From Rhynochetos jubatus (Eukaryota > Chordata > Aves > Eurypygiformes > Rhynochetidae): a stretch of DNA of 64,000 nt. Within the stretch, counting starts at the first letter, position 1. Every line of letters starts with the position of its first letter. The stretch lies in the NCBI GenBank assembly GCA_027574665.1, contig CM050650.1, positions 99,421,086 to 99,485,085 on the forward strand, written 5' to 3'. Below are positions 25,407 to 38,967 of this stretch, piece by piece. A program made the position numbers and the translations under genes. The notes beneath the pieces were generated by a model. The model saw only the letters and a list, made by a program, of their open reading frames with translations, had not been told where the DNA came from and searched no databases.

Positions 25407-28400
25407 AAATGAATACCATTGGCCATTGACTGTCCCAATCATGGCTTTGGAAGGAAGTGAAGGAATGGGAAAGTTACCAGTGGCTTTTAGGGAGAGGCTG
25501 GATAAATCTGGAAGGACATTGAAGGAACGTGTCAATAGGAAGTCCTCAAAGGAAATTATTTTGAGCATGACATTGGCTTTACTATAAAACGTGCTTCTTG
25601 TTGGGGTATGCTGTGCCTGAACTGTCATTTATTCTAACTCCAGTAATCAGTCAGTGCTTCAATCATTAAAAAACATGAGCCAAGCCTAGAACAGAATTTG
25701 TTTAAAAATAATATCTTAAAAAAATGCACTTATTGTTAATTGCATCTTTCTTCTGTTTTCTACACCTTTCAGATATATGGAAGGTACATCTCCTATTTCT
25801 CTCCACCATCTGGAGATGAAATTTAATTATTAAGTAGCAATGTAACTTCACAGGTGGGAAGATCATGAAAAATACAATGTTCTGAGTGCCATGAAAGCTG
25901 GCAGCACTGCATTGTAATTTTGCTTCAGATGATGTGGGCTTGATATCTCAAAAGATACACATGTGTAATACCCCAAGCAATGCTGATGGGAGATATAGAT
26001 ACAAAGTTTGCCAAGCCATAAACAATACTGTTGTGAGTACAGAACTTTGGCGCCACACAACTTTCACCTATCACAATTCTCTGAAAATAGTGTCTATCCA
26101 ACATTGAATTTTGCAGAAAAAAAAATCAAACATAATACAGAAACAGTTGTTTCTGTAAAAGTGGAACTATTTTTTACGGTAAAAATAAATAAAATAGAAT
26201 GAAAGGACTTTTATGCATCAGGTATGAAGCAAAGCACTATAGTCACTTTCACATGCCCTTGCTACATTTTGGTGTGTCATTTTCTTTCAAAAGATTTTTT
26301 TTAAAATTCCTTCAAAATAATAGGCCACTTGATTGTGTCAGTCTCTGCCCCCTATCAAAGTACCTGAAAGATTGAACAGGTTTTGCAACAGAGAGGGTTT
26401 GAAGTCAAAGACAAGCAGTAATATCTTCTCCGGAAATCATAGATCAAGAAAAAGGTAATGGTTTCTTTATTTTGCTTAATTTTTGCAGTGTTCTTCTTTA
26501 ATTTGCATCACTATTTTTCTTACTCCAAAGATACAGAAAAATGTTTTCCTCAGTAAACAGCAAACATGAGAATTTGCTGCTTATCCTTCCTGTGCACATT
26601 GATGTGACTGTAAGCTGCACACTCTGCTGGGTCCATTGACAGTAATTAAGTCTGGAATTGGCCACTGTTAATGCTTTAACATTTGCTCTTGCATTACCTT
26701 GCTGTGATGTTTGTTAGATGATTTTAATAATCTTCTTCACTTTACGAGAATCTGTTCAAATTTCCATTTTTCCCACATGGATGTTTAAAAAACCCTGTAA
26801 ATGTTTCTTTATGCTTGAGGGCATTCTGTACCAAGCCTGTTCAAGAAAAACCATGTTCGTCTTTAGATAATCTAGAAACCATAGTACCTCAATTATTGTA
26901 AATAATGATTTTTTGGTTTTGACCAGCATATGCCAGCTAGTTACGGGAGCACCACTGTGATCACATTTATGTGGGTGCACCAAGAAATAAAATAAGGGAA
27001 AGGGATTAAGACATAAGAATTATATCCGAGAAATAAGTTAGTGCCTTCATGTCTGATGAAAATAAAGAGTTGATTTTCTTGCTGAAAATTTTCAGGATTT
27101 TTCTTTAAACACAAAGTAAAATGCAGGTGTTATAAGAATGTTGCTACTAGGACCCTTGTGAAAGTAAAATAATTCATTTTTATTTGAAAAAAAGCAAATA
27201 TATACAAATTTGGTTATGTACTGTGCTGACTAATTTGTAAAGGTGAAGGTTTAACCACTTGGAGCAGACATATGATGAAAAATAGTAGAACCTAGTGTGA
27301 AATGTCTTAGTCTTTGTTTTTTCTTAATTTTCCTCTTTCATTTAGCTAGTAATTTTGAATTTTTACAACTGTTATACTTCAAAACATAGGGTTGATGGAA
27401 AAGGAAGGTTATTGAAAAGGAGAGGTGAAAAGCAAAAAGGTAATTGAGATAATGGCTAGGAGAATTTTCTACTATGTATTAGTAGAATTTACTAGTACTT
27501 ATTTCACTTATTTAAACTAGTCTGTATTACGTAAGCCATCAAGTATTTCACTAGTCAATAGGGCACAACATTGCTGTTGCAGTATCTTCGTCTTATTCTG
27601 TTTTCTGCATATCTTAATCTTGTTTGCTTCAGAAATACTGTCTTATATTTTATACCAGGGGATCCTAATTCTGCTTCATTCTCTTAGCATTATCCCAGTG
27701 TATATATTTTTTTATTAATAGGTCTGATTAATTTTACTAAATAGGAGCTATAACTACATGACATTTGTTAAAGTCATGGACTTACATCAGAACTGTAAAA
27801 TGTGCTAGGAGCTACCTAGAAAGGAGGTGGCAGTAGATGTTTCAGTATTAGGAAGATTTCTGCAGTGAGATTGTTACTGATGGTGACTCATAGCACTTAA
27901 CTGGAATTTGTAATGTACTTTGTGTTCTGTTTTGTAAAAAGCTCAGGCTGAGCAGCAGGGAGGAAGACTGGCTGTTCATCCACTGCTGAGGGTTGTCCTC
28001 TGGCTTAGTGGGAACTTTCTGGCTGGAAGGAGAGATGCCCTGAGAGCAACTGACATTGGTCTCATCCTACATCCAACTTAATGTTACGTTTTCATGTAGA
28101 TTAAAATGGAATTCTAATGTATTAGGAATATGCTAAGGACACAGCAGGGAAATGTTGGATGTCTAAAGACTGGGATGAAATTCAAGGACACAGAATGATT
28201 AGGTACTTTGAGACTAATAATCTAAACTAGAAACTGACATTATCATTTGGAGGCCATTGAAGAAGAGAAGAACCTGGAATACTCAGTAATCATAGGAGGA
28301 CTGTGAGCTGCCAATACAGTATGGCTGTGCTGGTTGTGGCTGTGACTCTAGGAGGCGTAAATCCATCTAAATAATGCTGATGTGTGCTATGTTATCTTGT

Positions 28401-30811
28401 AGGATTTCTGACACAGATTTAGGTGGTCATGTAGGACGTAATACCCAGAATTATTAACAGTTGTTCAGTTTTCATCACTGGAAAGCACAGTGTACGTTAT
28501 TGTCAGTTTTATAACTGGAGAGGACACAAATTCTGCATGCTAAATACGTATAATAATGAAGAAAAGCTTGGGTCCTCTAATTTATAGTGCTAACTTGTGT
28601 TTCTGTGCCTAGGTTGCAATGGTTTATATACAACATGCCTACATACCCAGACCTAAAACACACAACCTGAGATTCCCTCATCCCCTCACTGCATGACACT
28701 CTTGGATCAAGGGGTCCACACAAGTGTCTTCCTTTAGCAGTTTTAATTTGGTAGCTTATATTTTGCAGTATAAGATCACATTTTAACCATATGCTAGAAA
28801 CCTCTCAAATTTATTTTTAAAGTAACTCAGGAATAACAATGAAAACCACAGTGCATATGACAATTATGTGTATTTGTCTTAACCACTTCTTGTATTTGAT
28901 GGTTGATTCTTGATTCAAATTACAGCATAAAAAATGAAGCATATGGTATTATGCTACCTGGGAGGAGAAAGCATGTCTGTTTTATTTTAATCTTTTAGCT
29001 ACACCTCAGAGCAACTGATTTGAGACGTACTATATTTCATATGCTTTTTATCTCCATGTAATTATGTATTCCAGGAACAAATTCACATTTGCAAGCTCTC
29101 TTTAAAGAACTATTTAGGTTATTTTAATTATTTATTTAATTTATTTAGATTCAGAAATATTATAAATATTTGCTGTCATCAATATTGCAAATATATTAAT
29201 TTATTATGACAATTGCAATATGCAAGAAATACATCATAATTTACATTCATTTTTTTTAATCTGCTGAAAATATGAAGTATATTTTTAATAGGGAAAAAAG
29301 AAGCTAGATGTCCTGAACTTTATATTGCATAATTCTTGTTTCTTGTTTAAAAGGATGATATTATTTAAAGATACTTAATGAAATCAGTATAGAGAAACTG
29401 TGGGGCAATGATCTTGTATCCTTTTCTTTTTCTCTTTCCTTTACCCATCATTCTTACCTCATTCTGTGTTTTCATCCTGACCTTCCAAGGTATTTAGATT
29501 TTACGTTGTCTTTCATGTAATTTAAGACTAAATAACTGGTCACTAAGAGACTTTGAAATCCCTGATTTACAGCCTATTTGTCTACATGTAGAGGTCTTGT
29601 CAATACCAAACTCAGTAGGTGGAGCTTTTTCTGGAAGAATACATCACAAGAATGGGACTTTCTTTGTCTTGTTGCAGATTCCCAAGCAATATGTAGTTTC
29701 TTAACGTTCATAAGATGTAAAGCATACAAAGTTATTAAAAAAAAAAATAATCAGAAGAATAAAGTAGAAAGGATTACTAATTATAATTTAGAATTAAATT
29801 ATTAAGGTCATGTCAGCATGCTGTATCTTTTCTTGATGACTTTGGAGATGATAAATGACATTTGATACATGCTGACGCTGGAGGCAGTAAATAAAACACA
29901 AACCCACACTCCCACTGAATTTAACTGTAGTAGAGAGAGTTCAGTGCTGAGCCGTTTCCAAAATTTTCTTTGAAGTCAAGAGGAGTTTCCCCTTTAGAAG
30001 ATCCAGTCAGTAGACTCATGCCAAATTTTTCAGCCAGGTATTCTTTATGCTGCAGAATAAGAGCTCAAGGACATCGGTGGATAAAATATTGAAGAGAGAA
30101 AGTCTGAAAAGGCTAAGTAGTTGGTTTGCTAAAGGTGCCAAACAGGATGTTAGGAGTTAAGAGGCTGATAATAATGTGTAAGTTTGACGTAAATGGAGTC
30201 ACTGACTTTTAGTTCTTTTGTACCATTGGATTGTAAATAGAGGAAAGATAACAGGAGCTTTTTAGTTGATACAGATTTATGCTATATTGGGATTATTATG
30301 TAGGTTTAGAACTTTACAGCTGGAAATGTTGTAAAGGATTTTACAGATCTTGCTCTGCAAATTTGGGAATTAAATAAACGCACAGGAAATTTCTACTCAG
30401 ACCCGACATCTGGTTTTTGGTGAGATCCCATTTTTGACTTGTCCCACCTCCACCTTCTTCAAAGAGTACATATGGGCACAGTGATGTTCATTTCCTCTGT
30501 TGCCAGCTCAAGGAAAAAGATTAATTTCAGACACCCCATGTGTCAAATCATCATTTTAAAATTTGTACATCTTGAGATCATTTTTCTTAATTCATTTTCT
30601 CATTGCCTTGGCTGGGAGTGAAGATAAGTGACTTGCCTAAGAACAACTAGATTCAAATTTAATTCCTACTGAAATAAATGGGAATATTATCTTTGTCTCA
30701 GGTTTTAATAAGGATTTTATTCACAATTTGTCGATCATCTAGCTTCTAGCTTGGGTAAGGAAATCTCACGAGTGCCTTATATGACTACTCAAAGTCTTTC
30801 CTGTTGGTCAG

Positions 30812-31444
30812 TGTGCTGGTTTTGATGGGGATAAAGTTAATACTTTTCACAGTAGCTAGCGTGAGGTTATGTTTTGGGTTTGTGCTGAGCAGAATGTGGA
30901 TAACACACTGATGTTTTTAGTATGAGGCTATGTTTTGAATTTATGTGGAGAAAAATATTGACAATATACTAATGTTTTCAACTGTTGCCAAGCAATATTT
31001 ACATTAACCAAGGACTTGTTCAGTTTCTCATACTGCCTCTGTATTCCCAGCATCTTCTCTACAAGAAGCTGGGAGGAGACACAGCCAGGACAGCTGACGC
31101 AAACTGACCAAAGGGATATTTCATGCCATACTATGTCATGCTCAGTATATAAGTTGGGGGTATTTGACTAGGGATCTGGCTCTCTGGCTGCTTGGGGACT
31201 GGCTGGATTTCAATCAGCAGGTGCTAAGCTTTTGTATAATTCCCCCCTCCCCCTAATTTTTCTTACATATTATTATTATTATTATTAGTAGTATCATTAT
31301 TTTATTAATTTATTTTCATTTATTAAACTGTTCATATATCAACCCATGAGTTTTCTTACCTTTTCCTCCAATTCTCTTCTGCAGCCCCTGAGGGAGAGGG
31401 GAGGTGTGGTGCTTAGTGCTACTGACTGGGGTTAAACCACAACA
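30812..31444 (+). mobile_element. Solo ERV LTR, sense orientation, in HMGCLL1 intron 1
   Basis: Starts TGTGCTGGTTTTGATGG and ends GGGGTTAAACCACAACA, i.e. TG...CA termini of an avian retroviral LTR. It holds a TATATAA box at 31,146-31,152 and an ATTAAA poly(A) signal at 31,322-31,327, the expected LTR order. A (TAT)6 microsatellite lies between them at 31,268-31,287. No gag/pol/env or primer-binding site is attached, so it is a solo LTR left by recombination. I could not find a clear target-site duplication. Because it lies in sense within an intron, its promoter or poly(A) signal could act on HMGCLL1 transcripts (inference). Confidence 0.9.
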
Positions 31445-34400
31445 TAAGAGTTTTAATAAAGCAAAATATTTACTGCTCCTAATTAATCAAATTTTGTATC
31501 TTTGAACTGTCTGACGAGGTGACTAATAAACAGTTATCTCTGTAGTGTCTTGAATCACAGGTTATTTTTTTTTTCACTTAGACTTGGCTTAAAGGTGGAA
31601 TGCTGGGTACCTAGAACGAAGTTACACTTATCTGCTCTCTGTTTTAATGCTGGGACCCAGGTTTGGTGTTTCAGAGGAAAATGGCAGCTCCAATTCGTGC
31701 AGCATCTGGGTTGGAAGATTCACTTGTTTATGAAAGAGTGTGTTTGAATTTCAGTTTCTATGTGAGTTTCACGCAGTGAGGAACTGGTGCAGTGTAGGTA
31801 CAGTCCAGAGATAAAGCTGAAATGAGTCCTTGTCACCCTCTGCTCTTTCACAACATAAATAGTTGAGGTGTTTAACCAAGGTGATGGTTCTCTGAAATTT
31901 TAGGAATTGAAGGTTATTGAGATCCTTTGATGTGTCAAATGTGGAAGTAGTTGTGTTTAAAGAAACCATGGGGGACTTCAAAAAAATAGTTATTGAATAC
32001 TTCAGTCTGTGTTCAATTCTATTCTATTGTTTAGCTATCTCATTCATTTAACAAAGGTGAAAAATTTTCTTTAGCATTTTCCTTTTACCCCAAACGTATA
32101 TATTAAAAAGATAGGTGAAGTATGAAAGAGAAATGTGGATTAAAGGTGGTGTGTGGTATTGCGAACTTGCTGGGGAATGCATACCGCCTTACAATGTGTG
32201 CTAGTGCACATCGTAATACATATGCGGGCCTTGACATACCATGTAATAAAGTACTAAGCACTCAGTGAGGCTCATCAATTAACTGAACCTCAGAAACTAC
32301 TTGAACAGAAGAATAGTAATTTTAAGAATGGGAATAAAAAGCTATCAGGAACAGATTTTTAGTGAAAGTTTCTCTCTGGCCATCTAAGACATCCACCTTC
32401 TGTCACATATAAAAACTTATCAGGATATTGAAACTCTGAGAAAAGTTGCTATATTGGCTGATCTGGAATTTCTGAGATAAGTGCGTGTAATATGAGGCCT
32501 GTAGATCCATGATCAAAATCAGGCTTTCATGCTGTGCTACATACCAGTAAAGCTAATTCAGCATTTTTGCTTTTGAGCAAAAGGGAAATATTTTATTACA
32601 GCTGTATTAAGGTATACTTGTATAGCCCTTTTGGGGCAGAAATGACAAAATGGTGCACATACTTTAGAATTAAGTAGTGCAGTGGAGATAAAAGTTTTTT
32701 CTATTTTGCAATATGTTGATAGTGGCAGAAATTGTAATGAATAATGAAGAGTTTAGTAAATGTGAAATTATGAACCAGATACAGCCTTTATTTTTCTGAC
32801 TATCTGGTCTTTTAAGAGGTATCAAAAAACTGATAAGTGCATGATTTATGTTTTAGGAGAATACTTTCAGGGATTTAAGGGTTCCTTTTCAATCTCAAGA
32901 TACTAGATCTGGAAGTTATCAGCTTGTGATTTTGCAGACTTTACTGGTTTAGGCATGGTACTTGATGGCGAAGATTTCGATCATATTTTAGGACAAAATT
33001 CTAATGTTGTAAAAGATGAAAAAAATGCTACAGGTGATAAGAAGGAAATTATATTTACTATTATAATGTTGTTGTAGCTGATATTATTTTTAGATAATAC
33101 CCTTGTTAAACACAGGTTTATTTTATGGCTTGGTGTAAATGAATGAAAGTTACCCCATTTGTTACATTACATTTTAATTCGTTATTTGGATTAAATATAC
33201 TTAGGAGAGTGATTTTCAATAGCTCTCGTGACAAAAAAATGCAGATTTATTACATGCAAAAGCTGCTAAAAGGTGCATTGGTAAAAAAACTTTGCTGGGT
33301 AGACATTTATTCTTGTTTGGCTGTTTTTTTGTCCACAGATGTTAGCTGTTTTGTATGGGAATAAAGGTGTTAGTTTATGAGTTTCTTGGAAAAAAAAGTT
33401 TAAAGGCTTTGAATGCATGAGATGTGTGGACTGAAGCGCCAGAGGACATTGGTGGAATGTTAGGTGAAACCCATAGGGAAATAATTCAACAGCAGCATCT
33501 GGAAAGGAACTGTATGTGGCTTTAGGGTTTATTTTTAATGCAAGTAGTTAAGATGAGATTAAATATAGGTGTTAGTATGTGAGAAATGGGGGAGCAAGGT
33601 AAGTGATGAAGGTATATCATGGAATACTGGGATTAGGAAAAAGATTTAACAGAATCCACAGCTGATCACGGCTGAATTTTTAAAAGCCTGGAAACATAAT
33701 TTGAATTGAACTATATATTGGCTTCATATGAAGCAAAACAGCTTACATGTAGAATTTATTGGGGAAAGAGAAGAGAGAGGATAGGCAAGCTCCTTGGTCT
33801 TACCGTCTCTCACTTTTGCCTGAATAGTATGAAGAAGACGGAAAGTTAAGTTACTAAGCCAGCTGGCTGTTGGTTATACATAGAGGAATCAACGGGTGAT
33901 TGAGAATTTTCTCTTGTTTCCCTGCAGTTTTTTCATATTTAGGACTTGATTCAATTGCCTAAGCACAGTTTTCTGATGCCATGTGAGGTGCCCTAAGGTA
34001 GCTGAGATGACTTATAGGGTTGGTAGATATCAGGATTTATGTGAGACCTGTTCCCTCTGGCATGTTAGCTGGAAGTCAAGAGAGGTGCATCTGAAATGCA
34101 CTTGGTGCCTGTATTTAGCCATCTGACTTGTGTCCTTGCTGCTTGGCTGAGTTGTTTCATATGCTTTTGGCCATTGCTGACAGTGCTGAGAAGTGACTTC
34201 ATTCAGCCAGCCATGCTTCATTGCTGATGCCACTGAAGATGCTTACTATCCTGCTTTACCTCCAGCTGCCAGAAAAGGCACATGCTGTGTTTAGGCAACC
34301 TTGAGACATTATATGTGAATATATGAATTAACTGTACTGGGATACCTAGTACACCTGTAGACATAAATGTGTAGATACCCAAGTTCAGGTGGAAAAAAGT

Positions 34401-37400
34401 CCAATTGAATCCTGCCATTAAGAATATTTCAGGACATTTTGAGTTTAGTGCGTAGTACGGCTGGATTGGCATTTAGTCCCGAAGTATTATTAACTGTCAT
34501 CAGAGTTCAGATCATTTCTTTGCTCAAGGTCATGTATCACAGTAAAATGAAAGTACAGCTAATGGTAATACTATTAGATATTTTTTGCTTACTTTGTGAT
34601 TAGTTAACACTGATCCACTGGTCTTATTACCAGTTTTACAAAAATGTACATTTCTTCCTTATCTGTTGTGCAACTTGTTTTTGTCTTTGTCATAGTTTCT
34701 GCAGTACCAGTCCATTTTCTTTTGCTTGTTTCACTGCATTGTTTTTATGTTTGCACAATTAGAACATGTTAAAATCTTATTACATTACTATTTAATGTAA
34801 TAAATTGGAAATTTAACTAGTTCAGCAGAAGCTGGGACATATCACTATAAGGACTTTTTAATAAGCTTATAAAACCTGATAATTTTTAAAAAAATATTTA
34901 AGTTAAAAATAAGACATTATATCTGTCTTTTTTCTGAATTTCATATAAGGAAATTTTTCATTAGCTCTGATTATTAGCAGTTAAATAAGCAGAAAATTAT
35001 ATTCTTTACATATGCTCACATTTGATTGATTCCGTTGTAGAAATGGAACATTTTCATAATGTCAAGAATGGTGTAGTGTTCAAGATACCATAATTTCCTT
35101 CTTACTATTGGGAAATTATTATGATAACACTTTGCAGATGTTATTTTTCTAAAGAGCTTTATAAATTTTAAATTCTCCTGAAGGATGGGTTGCCAACAGT
35201 GGCTAAACAAATAACCATTAAACTACTGTCATTTTTATCAGTGTCTTTTGGGAAGAGAACTATGGAAAGCACAGTGGTGGGCCAACTGTACTTGTATTAA
35301 AGATTTCCTTGATCTTTTAGGCACTGCCTTTGGACACAGAAAGGTGATTTTGATGACAATCATAATTGAGAATAGTTGATTTACTTCCAACTTTTCACTT
35401 GAGTTCTTAAAGATCTATGCATAACTCACTTTTATTGATAATGAGGTATTTAAAGAGACTTATCTGATAGGGTAGATGGGCTGGCTTGTCGATGTATTCG
35501 TTTTTCCCCCCATTGATATCCCAAAGCATTTTAAAGGCCAAATTACTTTCACATGTTGGTCTTGTAAGGATGATCATGCCTCTGCTTTTTCAATGTGTGT
35601 GGAAAAACACCACTCTTTCTTCCTTCTAGAATTCTGTCTTCAGTCTTGCCTGTAAAACACCATACACACCATAATACTATTACCATAAATAATAGTAAAG
35701 TGTGGGAGGTTTTGGCTCCAGTGTCATCAATATGCTGTTGATCTCAGTTCTCTGTATCCTTTTCATCCAGCCCAGATGGCAGAGTATAATTGTTTTTCCA
35801 GGCTTAGACCAAGATAGGGATATGGATGAAAGTGAGTTGGCTACAAATCAACTTGGTTAATGGAGAAATTCTGCTTGTTAGCCAAGGGAAGCATTTAGGG
35901 AAATAGAAAAAGGTAATGTATACACCATGTCCTGAAAATATATTTTTAATTTTTGCTAGTGACTGGCTGTGTTGGGCTCTTACTAAAAACAGAGGCCTCT
36001 AGTAGCATTTGAAATTAATGATTCCATTGTAACTCAAGTCTAATGTGGCTGTCTATGCCTCTGCTACCACCTGACTCTAGTAATACGTTCCCTTCACCGT
36101 TATTTTGCAAGTTACCTAATATTATCTATGACTGCAGCACATCTGCTTTTAGGTTGCATGAACTGTTAGCTGTAGCTGACACTTGTATTCAAACCTCTGC
36201 AATTCCATGTGCTCTGCATTTGTTGAAAATAGCAACAAATGTTTTTCAGAAGATGACAAATTGTCAGTAATAATTCAGAAAGTTTAGACTCATCTAGGAG
36301 ACTGTTATTTGACAAATTTGGTCTATGTTTTTGTTCTGTCAGGTAATGAATAATTTTATGTAAAATAGATGTGAATATTAAAGAACGGATTTCTTTGTTT
36401 TCAAAGACAGTCTTTGGGCTTGATTTTAACCTTCTGAGTATTTGTCCTGTAATGCTAATACTTCTTCTCAGAGCATCCAACATCATGGTAGAGAATTGGA
36501 CATGGTTTGCGGTTTCTCTTAGAACTAGCTGCTTCTTCCGTTAGACATTGTCTCCAGCTCCTGAGATTTCCATTCTGAAGGACTGTCAGAACAGCAGGTT
36601 TGGTAGCCTGCATTGCCTGTGGAACTTTCTGATCCACTGGACCTCGCATTCGGCAAATGGCAAAAAAAGGCGTGACCACCAGAGATGTTTGTGTGACTGT
36701 GTACTCACATGTGATAAGTTGTTGTCCTTAGAAGTATAGTTAGAACGTAGCATGGACTGTCATCATTTGGATGTTCATATTTTAAAATGAGTAACTTTAT
36801 GCAATTCAGGTATTCACATTTCTTACCTTTGCTTACTAAAGGGAGAGCTTCTAGGGATCTGTAACTATCTTCACATCGTAATATTTTTTATACGTATTTG
36901 CCAGTATACTTTCACTGGTTTTGTTTAAATTGAGATGTCAAAATATTTGAAGAACAAGAAGATTCAAACCCAACACAATATCTAAATCAACAACAAATCA
37001 AGAACGTTGTATTTTTATGCCTATATTTCCCCCAAATATTTATTTCTAGATAAACCGTTCTATGATTCTAATATTTGAAATAATATTAGTAATTGTATTT
37101 TAGGTAACAATAATGTAATGCATGTTTCTTCATGAATGTTTGGTTTGAATAGGTGGTCTTAATAGATTTTGCTCTTTACCCTTATGTAAAATGGGAAATA
37201 CAGCTTTTATCCAGCATAGCCATTACTGTGTACCCAAGATACAACCACTGGCTCAGTTGTGTGTTCTGTCATTTCACTGTATGTGTGCTTTGCAGTTTTG
37301 GGGGTTGAAAGCAGTACATGAAATGTTACAAAGCAAGGACTAAATCAGGCCTGAAGCTGAAGAATAATAGGCTAGCAATTCATGGTTTTATATACTGCTA

Positions 37401-38398
37401 CTGGGAAAAACATGTGCCCAGTGTAGTAGTTCAGAGTAGCTCTTCAGTCTTGGAAGAAATAGCGTAACAGTTTGTGTTCTCTTTAAATAATGGAGAGATC
37501 AAGAAGAAAATCTAGTTTATGAAGAAATGAAGGTCATAAAGAAATACATGATAATATTGTTACAAGGTCAGTATGGTAACCAATGCAATTTGACTAAAAG
37601 TAGTAATTTCAGAAAGCGTTCCAAAACCACGGCACGATAAAAAAACCGAGGAGGAATCTTCGAGCCTGTTTATTACTTCTGAAGTCAGCACTTCTTCATG
37701 AAAGGGGAAAATGAGGAATAGCCTAAAAACAAACATCGGTTTAGTCTTTGATGCGATATGAGAAGTACAACAAAAACCAACTTTCATCCTCTCATGTATT
37801 TAAAAATGTATTAATAAATTATTAGAGCTTATTCTTATGCTTTTAAAATAAAAATGAAAGTAGAAACCACCAAACAGTATTCAAATATATAACAAACCTT
37901 TCAATTAAACAAAATGGAAAGAGCCAGGGTTTCAGTTTATGTGTATTCACAGTTCAAGCAGAGTTCACTTGAGTTGGTTATACAAGGCAAATTATATGTT
38001 AGAGGCAGCTGCAGGTTTTGTTTGCATCTCTGAGCAGCTAAGCACATCCACTGTAAGCAAAAGGGTAAACTGGAAACCATGGAAAACAATATTTAGCAGG
38101 TGTTTCACACAAAGTGTGTGAGAGTTGACCTCTTCTGATCTAGTATAAAGGGAAATAGTCCGAGAAATGAGGAATTCCTTCTCTTACTCCCTCTGTTAGA
38201 CTGCTGCAGACAGAGATTATATTGATTTGTTAAATCTTTGGCTGTTCTGGAAAACGTGCTATTCTGTGTTTGGCCTGAGAGAAATGTCCTTTCCTATAGA
38301 AAGGAGTTGCTTATTTGATTTGCTGCATCTTGTTACATATAAAGATATAAATCTGTTAGTACACTCTGATTGATTTGTAATTATCTCAACCCCTTTGT

Positions 38399-38416
38399 GC
38401 CCCACGTTGGGTGCCA
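38399..38416 (-). other. Remnant retroviral primer-binding site next to LTR
   Basis: On the minus strand, just downstream of the LTR at 38,421-38,967, the sequence reads TGGCACCCAACGTGGGGC. This resembles the lysine-tRNA (Lys1,2-type) primer-binding sequence used by class II (ERVK/betaretro-like) elements, differing by what looks like a CpG-to-CpA decay. It shows that the adjacent LTR is a 5' LTR with a sliver of internal sequence (perhaps 38,340-38,416), not a pure solo LTR. No gag coding is recognisable beyond it. Confidence 0.65.
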
Positions 38417-38420
38417 AAAA

Positions 38421-38967
38421 TGACTCATGACTCATGGTTTACCCCAGCCAGCAACTAAGCGCCACACAGCTGCTCACTTGCCTCCTCTCCTGAGGTGAGA
38501 TGGGCAGAGAATCTGAAAAAAACCTCATGGGTTGAGATAAAAACAGTTTAATAGCGCAGCAAAGGGAGAAGAAATAATAATAATAAGAAGAAATATGGAA
38601 AAAGAAATATACAACAAGAAGTACAACAGTTGCTCACCACCTGGTGATCAACAGGCTGTCCTCAAGCAGTGATCCCCCCTGGCCAATTCCCCTCAGCTTA
38701 TATACTGAGCTTGATGCTTGTGGCATGAAATATCCCTTTGGTCAGTTTGGGTTGGCTGTCCTGGCTGTGTCTCCTCCCTGCTTCTTGCAAAGAAGCTGTG
38801 AACACAGGTGGAATGTGAGAAACTGAAAAAGTCCTTGGCTTAATGTAGACATTGCTTGGCAACAGCTGAAACATCAGTTACAGACATTCTTCTCAACACA
38901 AATCCAAAACATAGCCTCATACTAGCTACTGTGAATAAAATGGACTATCTCAGCCAAAACCAGCACA
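38421..38967 (-). mobile_element. ERV 5' LTR remnant, antisense in HMGCLL1 intron 1
   Basis: On the minus strand it starts TGTGCTGGTTTTGGCTGA and ends in the complement of TGACTCATGACTCATGG, where TGACTCA is duplicated at the edge. The TATA box is the complement of 38,698-38,705 and the ATTAAA signal the complement of 38,547-38,552. An (AAT)n run near 38,573-38,585 is the counterpart of the (TAT)n in the 30,812 copy, so both belong to one subfamily. The block order also matches the older copy at 15,890. A primer-binding site remnant follows on its 3' side. Confidence 0.9.
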
